A stretch of DNA of 64,000 bases from Rhynchosporium graminicola (Eukaryota > Ascomycota > Leotiomycetes > Helotiales > Ploettnerulaceae): NCBI GenBank assembly GCA_900074885.1, contig FJUW01000039.1, positions 351,012 through 415,011 on the forward strand, given 5' to 3'. The first letter of the stretch is position 1. Each line of letters opens with the position of its first letter. The position numbers and the translations under genes are program-made. Under the pieces are notes generated by a model. It ran no database searches, was not told where the DNA came from, and was given only the letters and a program-made list of their open reading frames with translations. Of the stretch, positions 23,074 to 35,665 are shown piece by piece.

Positions 23074-24744
23074 TCGCCCCTTGTCACGCCGCTATTAGGC
23101 CTAGGAAGTTGCGGTCACGGGATCGCTTGGATTCGATGCGAGGATGACTTAAGCGAGAAGTCGGGCATTGCTCATTAGCTCGAAGCATCACCTTCCGCGA
23201 AATTTATTTGACGATCTGCTAGAGATAGATGATTCTCTAATGTAAATATTCAGTAGTCTACATTACAGCGGACCTTCATGCCACGTTCGAAAACTCAGCA
23301 CAACACCAGAACCGCAGAACTTGCCGCTGTGCCCTCTCTCCGCTTCGAAGGAATAGATGGCCGATTGTGATGCGGGCCTCATACCCTCAAATAGTATGAT
23401 TTGGAGACTAATCAACGTTTCTTTCTTCTTACCTTACTCTGATAGATATAGCTACTCGAATGATAAAGCATTAGACGCGGAAAAGTATTATACTTCTTCT
23501 TCTAATCTTATTGTTACTTGATGCACGCTTCGAACGCCTTGATCGTTAAATATTATCTTTACAAAAGAACTCGAGCAAGAGCTCTAAATACCTTTTCCAC
23601 TCTCGATTATCCAAAGGCTCACTCGAGCCTATTTAAGCTCTCAAAGCCGATTGACAGTCTTAAAGGAGCTTTGAACGATATGTAATTGAGAAGATTCCAG
23701 ACCTAATCCTGGATCAGAACTCGAATACTTACTCAAGGCGATATAGCTATAGCAAACTGTTTATTATAAGTTAGAAAGCTTCTTCTTACAAATCGAGGTG
23801 TTTCTTAGCCTAATATCAACGAAATAGTTAAGTATAGACCTTCACGAGACTAGATACTTCTTTAAATTCCCCTTCATTACACGCAAATTCGACGCGCAGA
23901 TAAGTCGTCAAGCCTGTCGAGATAACGAAGATATTATCAATATAGTATATTCAATAGGAGAAGAAGCTCCCTTCGAAGCAGGCAGATAATCAGGTGTATT
24001 ACTTTAAGGAGGCTCTTGAGGAGAGACTATCTTCAGAGTAGTAGAAGACGTCTTTTCTACGACAAATTTCTCTCTAGGGTCAGTCTATAAACTACGAAAT
24101 GTATTGACAGAAAGCTAAGGAGAGAAGTAACTCATAAGGTTATAAGTCATAATTGAGAATAGATAACTTCGGAGGAGGTAAAGAAGGAAGTATAAAAGGA
24201 TAACCACTTTAAGATAATCTTGGCCTTAGAATGGCTGTTAGCCCAAATAATGAAGTTGAGATTTTCTTGTGGCCCTTTCGCGCAACAAATCCCGCGACTC
24301 AAGTTATTTTTCCAATATCTTTCGCGTATCATCCGTCAGGACAAAGACTTGCAGCAGATGCACTACTGCCAAAAGGGCAAATGTAAGGGTATTCGGCGAA
24401 GATGCATGTTTCTTTAGCAGTAGAGAAATCGAATTTCGCTTTTACGGTAGCCGTCTTCAGATTGATGATTAGCTTGATCTGATCGTATTGCAGTAGGTTT
24501 CCCACGTACTGTATTTTTGTTTATCTTTATAGTAGCGATGTCTGCCTTTGCGATTGCTACACTCGCTTTCACGCTGATCTGGGTGTCACTTCTGGGTTTG
24601 CCAGGAGAAGAGTGGTAGTGCAACAGGTCCAGCAATGAGACCCCTCCTCCACTCCGTTTTTCATATACCAGGTATATAGACAATTTTCCAGGCTAGGAGG
24701 TTTAGGATCAGTGCCTAGGGGACAGAAGTTAGGGAGTTCAGCTC

Positions 24745-24940
24745 ACTTATCTATAAATCCTTTCTCTTAAGAAGGTTAGTAAAAGAGCGTTAGCAAAAGC
24801 CTCTTATCATCTTTACTATATTATTTAAAATATACTAAATTAAACCCTGATTTATACATATCAGAGAGATCTATAGAAACTCGGCTATATAATAGTAGTT
24901 ATCGAAATAAGTAGCTCTAGTATAAGATATCATAATTTCC
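24745..24940 (-). repeat. Fragment related to the 5' leader of LTR element A
   Basis: This piece aligns by eye to 53,335-53,520 of element A. Shared blocks include GAGCGTTAGCAAA, TAAATTAAACCCTGATTTAT and GAGAGATCT, with scattered substitutions between. In element A this lies just inside the 5' LTR. It indicates an older copy or relative of the family whose LTRs and body are gone here. Confidence 0.6.
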
Positions 24941-25220
24941 CTTCTATTAGCTAGCTTAATAGTATAGAATATTCTGAAGGGCTTATATAGCGTGCTATAT
25001 CAAAAGAATCACCTGTGTAGCCTTATGTAGATTATTATTTTTTAGAGATATATTCCTTTCTTTCTATTAGATATAAACATTCTGGCCTTTATCGATTCCA
25101 TCTCTTAATTTCATAACACAACCCCTTAGGTTTCGGTAGCTCTTGTTTTATCATGCCTTTAATAGTACTTTACGTCTGTTAGCTTACATTTTCATACTCG
25201 GTTCCTGTTCTAGAAGGCTT

Positions 25221-25258
25221 ATGTTATGTACGATACTATATGTTATGTACGATACTAT
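25221..25258. repeat. 19-bp tandem duplication
   Basis: Two perfect adjacent copies of ATGTTATGTACGATACTAT. Confidence 0.85.
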
Positions 25259-25380
25259 ACATAAGAGTGCGATGGTATTACTCTTCGTGTCTAACTTTAA
25301 TGGGCACGTGATAGTCGGTTGTATATGTACGGTGTTGTGCGCTGAATATTGTGATCTTTTAGTCCAGATGGCGTAGATGG

Positions 25381-25645
25381 TGTGAGCCTAACCTCAACCC
25401 CGTTACACTAACCGTAAGAGGATATATGTAGTAATTCCTCGATACGTATAATAGAAGTCCTAGGCTTCAATAAAAACCCCTATGTATAGGGCAAAGCGCT
25501 AAAGAAAGGTCCATCTATAACTTGAAGATAGTGAAGCCCGCCCGAGGGAGGTCTTTTGTAACTGTCTTCGATCGCCGCCGTTCAAGTACAGTCTTCTACC
25601 AGTATCGTTCGAGTAGTAAAATATACTCGAATGCGGCGTAACACA
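25381..25645. mobile_element. Possible solo LTR
   Basis: A 265-bp block begins TGTGAGCC and ends GTAACACA, with TG..CA termini and short inverted ends TGTG/CACA. The flanking 5-mers are GATGG and GATAA, a match in the first three bases only. It is not alike to the LTRs of elements A, B or C. Its identity as an LTR rests on the ends alone. Confidence 0.25.
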
Positions 25646-26047
25646 GATAACTTCTCTGAGAGGAATCCTATATATATTATAGCTATATTTTAATAATTTA
25701 TATATGTAGAAAAAAGGAAACTAGTTATCAATCTCGAGCTTCCACGTCCTAGAGCAGTCCAGCATTCTCATAAAGTCTTCTCTACTAAAAATTGAAAATT
25801 ATGATAATTTACAAGCGTTTACGTTTATAAATCATGTAAATGTCAACTTTTCTGAGAACTTTTTGAATCCCTAAACCCTACGAATCTAAGCCAGGTAAAA
25901 ATTTCTACTCAAATTCCTTCACCTGTCTTTTTGGCGAGGCTATTCTGTCTGTACTGCGACGACTAACGGAGCCCGAAATCTCGATTCGAAATATAGCGTT
26001 TCAGACTGTAACCTCGATCTCCCCAGTCAATCCAAGAGACGAGAACA

Positions 26048-26719
26048 TCATTTCTCTCCAAAGAAGTAAATCTCGCTCCCGAGATCTTTCTCTTCCACAA
26101 ACCGACATGCATTATAGTTTTCCCAGAATGCCCTTAGGTAAGGCGTTTTCATGTCGCTTTTGTAGTGGGACTTCATCACCACCTGGATGGCCTCCGAAGC
26201 CTCCTTGGCATGATAGAACGGAACCCTAGAGGCATGGCGATGGAGAACATGGCATTCAATAGCCCCATGGAATAGATTGCGGCCAATGAATCCAAAGTCT
26301 CGGTCGATCGTCGAAGCACACCCACGGAGGAATGACCACGTGTTAGTGGGATAGTACGGTAGAGATGAGTCGGTGTGTTGCAAGAAAGTAATGGTTACTG
26401 TTCGGCAAGGGTTAGCACGAATTCAAATACTTCTTGAAAGACCTGGAGTAGAAAATGACATGGAATGACATACGAATCCAGTGGTTCGTCCATAGCCAGG
26501 GCGCTCCATAGAAGAGAAATACCATACGAGCTCCAAAGTGTCCGACAGCTGCATACAAGCATGCTACTACCATCCCGACTCCGAGGACACTCAGAACAAC
26601 ATTATCCCTGTTTGAAGGTCTGAATTTGGGACCATCGCCTCCGAAATAGAAATGAGATCTCTTCCACCATGGATATAAACGCATGCGAGGGAGAGCGAAG
26701 TTGTTGATGATGAGATAAA
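26048..26719 (-). pseudogene. 5'-truncated fatty-acid desaturase (Delta12/oleate type) remnant
   Basis: Two exons on the minus strand, 26474-26719 and 26048-26397, are joined over a 76-nt intron and code for the last 197 residues of a membrane Delta12-type desaturase. Recognisable parts are MRLYPWWKRSHFYFGGDGPKF, PWLWTNHWI, TFLQHTD, the TIDRDFGFIGRNLFHG block and VPFYHAKEASEAI. An intron acceptor (TGTAG) precedes the first exon, but nothing upstream encodes the N-terminal half with histidine boxes 1 and 2. The third box, normally HxxHH, reads HVLHRH here (26,235-26,252), so a metal ligand is lost. The C-terminal frame is otherwise open. Both truncation and the ligand change argue for a dead copy. 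An exon hidden by a very long intron is unlikely. Confidence 0.85.
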
Positions 26720-28299
26720 CTACAGGAGATGAGTCAGCTTTTGTGATGTAGGAACAAAATTTTCTTTATCCTCTTCCTAATGATGCTGGAGGAGCGAACT
26801 CCTCGCAATGCTATCTTTATTCGTGACCTTCTGGAGGAAAATTTCAGAAGTCACGTACTAGGCTAAGCTATAAGCTGATGTCCCGCAAGAATAAGCAGAT
26901 TGACAATAGGTATATCCTCTACTATTTCCCAATATCTGAAAAGAGCGGCTTTCGCGAATCGAGCTTTCCGAGCTGCGAGCTATATATCCTTGGTATTAGG
27001 TATAAAAGCAATGTCCTACTCTATGTTATTGGTAGCTTTATGATGCTGGGTATGGGTTAATCTCCAGCTATAGTAAGGCATCAACATGAGAGAATGTATC
27101 AATAGTCCTGCAGTGTTATTAAAGGATTTGGAGGGGGATAATACTCAGTGCCCGCATTAGTGAGCGAGTTCCTATAGACCCGTGAAAACGAGACCCTGCA
27201 AAAAGGCGTAAACTGCCTATGCTACTACGCGGAATTAGTGGACTAGGAGCCGGTATATCTGAGTAGTAATCGAAGTAAGAACAGTTATGAAGAAGAAATC
27301 TCGGAGGATATAATAGAGAGATCGCATTATGTTACGCTGGAAGTAATGAGGGGGAATGGTATCGTGAATTTGCTTTATAGTTTACGTCGGCGGTAAGAAA
27401 TAAGGCTATATTTCTATAGTCTTCATGAAAAGTATCGATAGATCTTCCGGAGAGCGTTATACTATTATAATATGTTGATTCTGAGCTGGCATTTGGTATT
27501 TAACTGGCCCGAATGCTAGGAATATTATTAACGAGCAGAAGGTGTAAAGACGTGTTAAGACGTTCGCTTCAGAAAATAAGATAGCTAGCTAGCTGTGCTG
27601 ACGGGGCTGTATATGAAGGGTAATTGAATGTCTAATCGGTATAATGAGTTACTTGCCATGAGTAGCTTGCATACTTGTACTACCCCTGCGCATATTCCTT
27701 AGGATAGTAAATCTGTTGGCTTTTCTTACTTGTTTTCATTAATTACTACTCAGAATACTAGTCGAGGTCTCAGTCTTACTAATATACTAACAAAACCAAA
27801 TATTCGACGCGGCTAGTCAAATCAATTATTCAGGCGGCTTAGTGTGTTTTCCGCTATCTTATATACTTGGTTTAGCTGTCCAGATCGCCCCGGCGGCGTA
27901 TAAGAAGCATGTAAGCAGACGCTGATATCTTAAGCGGGCTTCATAAAGCGACGCAGCTTATCTTGTCCGTCTTGGCGGTAGACTTACACTGTTGACTACC
28001 TTCACGCTATTGCACTAGTATTAATGGACTACCCGTAGCCGTCTGTCGCGGAGAAATATAATAATATATATTATTACTACTATTCCTTCCGCCTTAGATA
28101 TTCCCTAGTGTCAAGTAACTAATTCATCAGATCAAATCAAATTAGGTAGCAAAAGCTACCGCAGCTTGCGTTCCGTAACGCCTTTAATAATATTCCATAT
28201 ATCTAGCTAGATAAGATCCTTGAATATGAGCATTCCTTATCTATTCTTGACTTAATAGTTTAAAGATAGTCCCTCCCTATGAAGTATAACGGGCCTAAA
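26720..28299. other. Decayed sequence between two pseudogenes
   Basis: AT-rich DNA. On the plus strand around 27,195-27,400 a frame reads protein-like (for example SSNRSKNSYEEEISEDIIER) with isolated stops. No family is recognised. The frame 26,878-27,060 has an ATG but no support. Confidence 0.45.
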
Positions 28300-31200
28300 G
28301 ATAAAGAAAGACGTTCTATCGTAGCAAACGGCGAAGTTACTTTCTTCTTCGTATTCCAGGTATATCGGCTGGGGAACTCGAAAGACCGGACGTCGGCGCG
28401 ATTTCCGAGGAGTTATTAGTTATACCGGATAGATCGCCGGCTAATTACTGAAGCAATCTTCGTTTCTTCTTGGACATATCTATAATCGGATGGATCGAGT
28501 CTCGCAAGATTTTATAGAGCTCTTAATACCTCCTGAGTACTGCCTGGAAGTCCTTCCGAGCCTCTAAGAACTCTATAAACTACTAGAGCGTGAATATCCT
28601 ATCCTTCTGATCTGCTTTCATAGCGCTATATTCGCGAAGCCCCCCCTAATAGTATACGTGGTCAAGCAAGTAGGTATATATGCTCTCGGCTTCTTTGAAC
28701 TTACCCCTAGAAGATATAATCTATGCTAGCTATCGTTTGGTAGAGAGAACCCTATGATAGTCTATACCTAGATCACGTTCCGCAATTATTAACCCCTTCC
28801 TTATTATATCTTCTGCCTCTTTATTCTGCCCTATGCGATATTTACAGACCGTAAGGTTAGATCGGGCGTATAACATCCACGGAGACTCTTTACTAAGGAT
28901 TTTGGTGCGTCTCTCGACGACATACTATATCATATCATACGCCTCTTCGCGATGCTCCTCTCCCAACTCGATAATTACTATTACTAGATTCTCCTTGGCT
29001 ATCAAAGGTTTCTCATGATCAGGTCCTATATTAAGATGCGTCGTCATACCCTCTAGCGCTCTTACGTGCTACTCCTTAGATTTCTTCCACTCGAAAATAT
29101 TCTAATATAGCGACCCGAAATTGTCGATCGAGCATAGTATGTCTTGATAGTCCGGGCTATATACTATGCGTCTTCCGTCGACAGTTTTTTGCAAGAGCTC
29201 ATGTGCCTCCGGGTATCGACCTTAGTACGTTCGGATCACACCTAATTTATCTATTACACTTAGCGTAGTCTTATGATTGTCCCCTAATTCTCGCTTTGTA
29301 GCTTCAAATACCTGCTCAGTCAAGACAGCTGCATTATTGAAGCGACTGCCGCCTAGCTAATATGTTTTTACTAGAAAAAGCGAAATTCGCATCAACAGAC
29401 TGTACTCTAGACCTAGATTTAGCACAAGGTAATCCCTTATAGCCTCTTGCAGCGCTTATATATCATTAAAGCAGCTATAGATGAGATAAATATAGCTGAA
29501 TTTTACTGCTTTATTAGCTTGATAGCGATCCTTCACAATCGTATCAGGTATTAGTTCCACGACTGGGAGGAAGTTTCTAGGCGGCGGGCGTAAATTAGCG
29601 TTACTTTTATACGTGTCCAGGATCTCGTCTCTGCGTTTACGAAGATAGATAAGATGAAGAAGAAGACTCCTATGTATTTCAGCCTCTAATAGAGTCGGAG
29701 CTCCGCTGCTTAGTAGCAGGATCGACTGTGCTAGGGTATTAGCTGCAGCTTAGGACCAGGTAGCCTGTTCCCTAAGTGTTATTTGTGGTCTTACACGCAC
29801 CTAATCATGTATAAGAGGGTATGTCGAATAGCTGTTGCTCTCTTCGTTATAGGTTACTAATGACTATTATTATAGTACGCGTAATACTATCCTGGGTCGG
29901 CTTTTATATTCCCTCTGAGCTTCCTCGTTCGAATGATTTTGCAAGACGTGTCATAGTATAGCGGGCAGAGTTGGAAGACTGCGATCTTTTACGACTTCTA
30001 TTCGCAGAGCGAAGAATAATACTTTAGCGAAAACGGACTAAGAATCTTTACTCTTCGACTCTTTCTTCTCTCGCCTCGACAGCTTTTCTGCTTCCGCTTC
30101 TAGCTATGGATTCTTAGCAGTAGCTTCTAGTATTTGAAGTCGTATATTCTCGCGGTCGTAGAATGTAAAGATCTTGAGTAGCTTAACCGCGTCCTGGTAT
30201 TCTTCAGTCTCGGTCTCCTCTAGTTTCGAGTAGATGACCTCGTATGACGAGTACACACTCAGGTATATACTCAGGTATATATTCTTCGTTCCCTTATTAG
30301 CAGCCGATTTATTCTTTTTGGACTCTTTGCGCAATTTCATTAGAGTATCTTAGAAGTATCTCAGATACTCCTGTAATTTGCAGAGCTTCTGAGATATAGC
30401 TGCTGCTGTATGGACAAGATATAACAGTAAGTACCCGAGTGCCTTAGTAATTGTGTCCGCTAGAGCTCTTGTCGATTCTGACTAAGGCTCTTCGACTTAT
30501 GAACATTTTAATAATAGATCTATTGCTGAGTCTCTCTCTAATTCATCGAAGTTGAACGATTTCTGTCCGATGTTGCTGTGTTTGATATTCTCGCGGACCC
30601 GAGTTGTTATTAGTATGAAACCCCGGCCGCTAACAGGGAAGAATTTGTCAACTTCGAGGTCAGGATCATCTGCATTATCGATAATCAAAAGCTAGGGTTA
30701 GTTTCCACTTAAGCTTGAAAGCCAGTCCTTTGCTCCTGACTCGATTGAAGCGACTCCCCCGAGCATAGCAATTCTCCTGAAGCCCTGCTTCGCCGTCTCG
30801 CGTGAAGAACCGTTGATATAAAACATACCCCAGAATCTGATCAGGATATATTAGTCACTGAGGAACTAGGTTTAGGACAGAATTATTTATTTCTCGCGGT
30901 ATTATTCTGTAAACTTGTAATAAAATTAAGTCTTCCTAGAGCTACCTAGCCCTTCTACCACGAAGCGTTTCTGGATGGGGTACGAATGCATAGATATTTT
31001 GTTATCTTTTAAGCAATCTGCTAATTCCTCTAGTTCTATTATCCGACTAATATAAAAGCTTTTTATAGTCGTCGGAATGAAGCAGTGCTCATTCAGAGGC
31101 TTAGCGGATATTCTTGCAGCTGCATCTATAGCTTATTGAAGCTGTGTGGTATACCTTATTAGTAAGGTTCATAATAGGATGAAATTGCATTAAGGACGTG

Positions 31201-32030
31201 GATAGATAGGAGAATAACTTACCTCCTTGTTAGGCTCCGACCCTGCGCGATGGATAAGATACTTCAGCTGAGTTATTAATTCGGAGTAGTATGTTTTACC
31301 CTTTATCTTAAGGCCTTCTATAGCCTTGCCGTTCTCCATAAGAGCCTTTTCCGTATAGATTCTAATAATATTAACAAATCGCCAAGAATCCGCGTGGGCT
31401 AGCAACTCATACATTCAGTATAGCTAAGATAGTTAATAGTGCTGTTTGGTAAAGCTGGAGTTTGCTATAGACACTCGCGATCTCAGGATCGATACTTTAC
31501 TTCCGCAAAGTCTATTGCAGACCTCGAAGCTTAGAAGTCTTGCTTTATTTCCGATCGACTATAGCCGGAGAATTCAAGGACCTATTTTCTTTGTCGGCGT
31601 CTAGATATTCAGAGTTAGTATCCTTAATAAGGAGTCCTGATATTTCGGTCCTTATGTCATGACTAGCTTGCTTCTCTAGAGCACTAGCGATAGGGTTCAT
31701 TAATCCTTTGCCTTTCCCAGCCATAATAAAAGCGAGCTTTTCTTCTAATCCCAGCACTATCTTCTTACAACCTTCTCGATTGCTTTCGACGATGACCCAG
31801 AACTCCTTCGCCTTAGCGGGGTGAGGTATGTCATAGTCCGTCTCCCTCCTGCGCTTTAAGGTAGTAAGCGCTTTATCGACAGATATTAGGGCGTGGATTT
31901 GCTTATCGAGAGACCGAAGCTTATCCTGGACGGCCTCTGCAGTATGTCGTACTTTATTCAAGTAGCTACTCACTTTCCAGAGTACGTCGATCAGACCGAC
32001 AGCGGCGGCGGCAGCAGAGAACGGATCTAT
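28300..32030 (-). pseudogene. RIP-killed NLR/STAND gene: Helo-like N-terminus, NB-ARC, TPR
   Basis: On the minus strand, 31,545-32,030 reads as the fungal STAND N-terminal (Helo-like) domain: DPFSAAAAAVGLIDVLWKV, then long helices. The expected start codon reads ATA at 32,030. NB-ARC remnants follow: a P-loop at 30,929-30,952 reading GLGSSRKT where GLGGSGKT-like is expected, and the Walker B region LLIIDNADDPD with GFILITTR (30,497-30,692). From about 30,330 to 28,300 come TPR-like repeats (GRYPEAHELLQKTVDGRR, NKEAEDIIRKGL) and a basic tail. Many TAA/TAG stops sit where Gln or Trp is expected. Such proteins act in non-self recognition and regulated cell death in fungi; this copy cannot. At least one intron border (GTAAGT near 31,225) survives. 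Exon structure is not resolved. Confidence 0.85.
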
Positions 32031-32868
32031 AGGTGCGAGTGTGGATACTAGCTAAACCGTGTTTGCAGAGCGCTGTGTAGCTGCCCGCCTGCTTAGATAA
32101 GTAAACCCGAAGACTAACGTTAGAACCTTATACTTCAGGAAGTCGACGGGAACTCCGTACGTAATAAATATGAATAGAAAAGAGTATAAAGGAGGCTTTG
32201 GAGCTGAAACTGAGATTTCAGCTACTACTTGCTCTACGAGACTACGAGACAACGTAGCTTCCCCTATCCCCTATGTATTGATTAATAGGTGAATAAGGAC
32301 TATATTTTCCTACATATAGCTGCAACGTCCCTTAGATAAATAATATTTGATAGAGGTACGTATAGCTTAGATAAGATAAGATAAGGCCGACGTTCTCTGC
32401 TAAGTAGCTTTAAATGTAATGAAGCTCAAAAGACGAGGACGGCCTAGGAACAGTAATAGGGGATTATCGTCCGCCGGGAAGCTATATCGGTCGGGTCGAT
32501 AAGGATATTCCACGAAAACGATGAACTTAAGCAATTGCCCTGAGAGCGATTGTACGACCGACGCCTAGCTACGAGATAGGCGTGCGAGACGACCGACCCT
32601 TACTTTATGTTAGATGTTGGATAACTTGTAGAAGTGGGGCTATTAGTGGGGCCTTATCTTGCTTGACAGGAGCTGTGTGTACTATACTATTTCTCGGCCC
32701 TCCCCCTAGGATGCCTTTTAAGAATGCATATATATTTATATATATATATATACCTACCTTAGAATACCTCGCTCGACCATTTTGTGCTGGCCCCCGACCC
32801 AAGTCCAACTTCAGTAACTGTCACTACCGCCTCTAGTATTAATCCTCCCTTTACTTGTTAGAACTACA
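32031..32868. other. Spacer between divergent NLR and P450 pseudogenes
   Basis: It probably holds both ancient promoters. A TA-rich microsatellite lies at 32,727-32,752. Minor open frames here are not supported. Confidence 0.5.
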
Positions 32869-34687
32869 ATGTCTGATTCAATCATTAGGTAGCTGATATA
32901 TCTCTTTCCTGTTCTTATTACTGTCAGTATGATTCTTCGGGGGTCGAGACCAGAAAGGTATGTATATTTTTGGAAGGAGTAATGACGGAATGATCGAAAT
33001 GATTTGATATAGGCAGATGCTCTATATATCAAGAAATTCCATTGCTTACTACTGGAAACGATACTATATAGATGGCCACTTTCTCTCGATCTGCTGTGGG
33101 AGGCGTATAATAATACTGTCGAAGGACGCATGCTTCGCTTCTTCACTATCATAATTACCCCGCTGCCTCCAACATTCGAGCAGAAGCTTCTTAGCGTTAG
33201 TAGGATTGATACTATTAATCCGCGAAACATCGAGTCGATCCTATTAACGCAATTCGATAGTAAGCATTTCTGTCAGATCTTATCCTTTAAGGGGAAAATA
33301 AGCTGATATAAATTCCGTAGATTTTGGGAAAGATGACCGGCCGGAAGTCTGGAAACCTTTCATCGGACCGGGGATACTTATATAAGACGGCGAGGACTGG
33401 AAGCACTCCCGTGATCTTCTTCGTCCTCTGTTCATATTAAAGCGGATTAATAATTTCCTCGAAATTCAATAATCCGCCGAAGCCCTGATTAAGGCTATCC
33501 CTAACGGCAAGATTATTGACTTTTAGCCTTTAATATTCAGCTTCATACTTGCTACCACCACGTATTTGCTCTTCGGGAGGGCTATTAGATCCTTGGCGGA
33601 TAGGAACAAAGAGGCCGAATCTTTTAGGACAGCGTTCCGTATCTCCTAGGAATATCTTTCATATCGAGGCCGGCTTAGGCCACTCTATTGGTTATTTATT
33701 CCTAAGAGGTTTCGAGACTCAAACGCGGTTATATATAAGTGGATCGATAACGAAATTCAGGAAGCTCTCGCAGGTTATAATTCGAGCTCGGCGGACGCAG
33801 GGTCCAGAAAACCGACTGACTATAGCTTCCTGGGAAGTTTGCTAGGCGAGATATAAGACCCTAAGGTTCTGAGGGATGCGATATTGCCTATCCTCCTTGC
33901 CGGAAGAGATACAACGGTCTCCTGACTTGGACTCTACGCTTACTTGCTATGCATGAATAGGTGTTTGAAAAATTGAAAGGCGAAGTCTAGAGGCTAGTGG
34001 GTCTGGGGAGCGACGCGAGGACCCCGGATAGAAATGATATTAAGAAAATGCACTATCTCTTGTTCGTCCTAAAAGAAGGCAAGTCTTCCAACCTGCACGC
34101 TGCTAGCTATAAGCGCTAATAGCAGAATCTCACATAGTTCTCCGCCTCTACCCCTCGGTCCCTATCAATTCTCGCGTAGCCCTCAAGATAATAGTTCTAC
34201 TAAATAGGGGCGGACCAGATAGCACTATACCTATGTTTATGAAGAAAGGGATACTAGTTAGCTACGCTATATATACTATATACCGGCGGAAAGAGCTATA
34301 TAGGGATGACGCCGAGCTATTTCGGCCGGAAAGGTAGGATCCTCATGAATAGGCCAATAGCGTCGATCTGAAGGGTATTGGGTAGGGATATCTGCTATTT
34401 AATAGGGGCCCACGTATGTGTATGGGACGTAAGTTCGTTCCGCGACTTGAGTTAAGTTTCTGAGATAGTACCTGCTCACAAGCTTCTCTATAGAGGAGTT
34501 TGCCTTACTCGAGTCGAGCTATCTGATCATTAGACTCCTCTAGGAGTTTGAGAGCCTTGAGTATGATGAAGCTCGACCTATGCTGGCGGTTGGATAGGAG
34601 AAGTAGGACGTTACCCTGGTTCTGGCGAGTGGGGATGGATGCTGGCTACGAGCGCGGGCATATAGCACTGAGGATAGGAGCAAGTAG
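32869..34687 (+). pseudogene. RIP-killed cytochrome P450, CYP52-like
   Basis: An ATG at 32,869 opens MSDSII and, after a stop, a hydrophobic N-terminal anchor. Downstream fragments follow P450 order: NIESILLTQF, GEDWKHSRDLLRPLF (helix C; WxxxR), the I-helix AGRDTT near 33,905, an ExxR-region ILRLYPSVP, the PERF-type FRPERW, and the haem loop FNRGPRMCMG (34,398-34,430) with the Cys present. An intron of GTAAGT..TAG type (about 34,430-34,494) leads to FALLESSYLIIRLL and a C-terminal LVLASGDGCWL. More than ten TAA/TAG stops and several shifts make it non-functional. The AGRDTT and WKHSR patterns point to the CYP52 (alkane/fatty-acid hydroxylase) type; the subfamily is uncertain. Confidence 0.87.
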
Positions 34688-35660
34688 GGTTTAGCGCGGA
34701 TGACCGTAAGGCCGTAGGTGGCGGCCTGCGATCGTGCGGTGACCGCTTAGATAAAGTATCTATATATGTCTAGGGCTGTTGTTCTCTCTTACGCAGAGCA
34801 GAGGACGGACTTGAAAAGCAACTCTTCCTTGCCGAGGGGAGGCAGATTACTCGCCATCTTATCTATTTAGTCAGATATGGTTAGTGGGTAGGTAGGTAGA
34901 TAGATAGGTACCTAGGTAGTTAGGGTGCTTATTCCCAGTCCACTGGAAAATGATCAATATAGTATTGACAGTGAGTCCCGTACCGTACCTATGTATCTCT
35001 GCTGTATATACGTGCGGGGGGTTCGCATTCTTGTTTTGCTAGCGTAGTTTCTAGCTGAGCTAAGCTAGGCTACGCGATAATAGTTGATGGGAAATGATAA
35101 TATAATACGATATAATATAATAAGTATAAGAGAGAGGTTATTATCATATCTCTACGATCTGCAAGTCGCGAAGGCGGAGTATAGCAAAGGCAGGAGCAGG
35201 AGCTATTGATATTCAGATTAGGTTTTAATTAGATTTTCACTAGGTTTTCACTAGATAAAAGCAAAAGTAGTTAACGCTTATATTCAGGTACGTAAGTAGC
35301 TAGGTAAGTAAGTACCTTAGGTATTTATTCTAAAATAGCTTATAAGCGTAATACTATATTAGATAATACTATATTATATTATATAATATCTAAATAAGAT
35401 AAGATAAGTTAATACTTATTACTTATATCGTACCTATAGTAGAGTTTAGCCTTTACTTTAAGTAGAATGAATACTTACGACCCCGCGAGTTCTAGGTTTA
35501 AGTATATCACCTCCCCTATCTACTTAGAAAGCTTTAGGTATCTTAGGTATACTTATATATTTATAATCTATCTATATCTTATCGAGTATATAGATATTAT
35601 GCCTATAGATATAGATAGATAGATAGATACCTAGGTACTAGCTTATGCTTACTAAGGTAA
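34688..35660. other. Low-complexity spacer left of element B
   Basis: It contains several GTAG/GATA tetranucleotide tracts (34,884-34,920; 35,285-35,330; 35,605-35,630) and AT-rich sequence. No gene is visible. Confidence 0.6.
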
Positions 35661-35665
35661 CGAAC

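Larger units (their letters stand above)
23074..26047. other. Decayed region between permease and desaturase remnant
   Basis: Composition shifts to AT-rich from about 23,400. On the plus strand, 23,880-24,110 reads as a coding-like frame (for example ISRQACRDNEDIINIVYSIG) with TAA/TAG interruptions. A second short frame starts near 24,231. Neither is recognised. The stretch also holds a fragment related to element A's leader, a 19-bp tandem duplication and a possible solo LTR, all listed separately. No intact gene is supported. Confidence 0.5.

Noticed and set aside
24269..24472. Cys-containing frame resembling a Zn2Cys6 cluster (TCSRCTTAKRANV)
   Set aside because: Only two of six cysteines are present, with wrong spacing, in decayed DNA.
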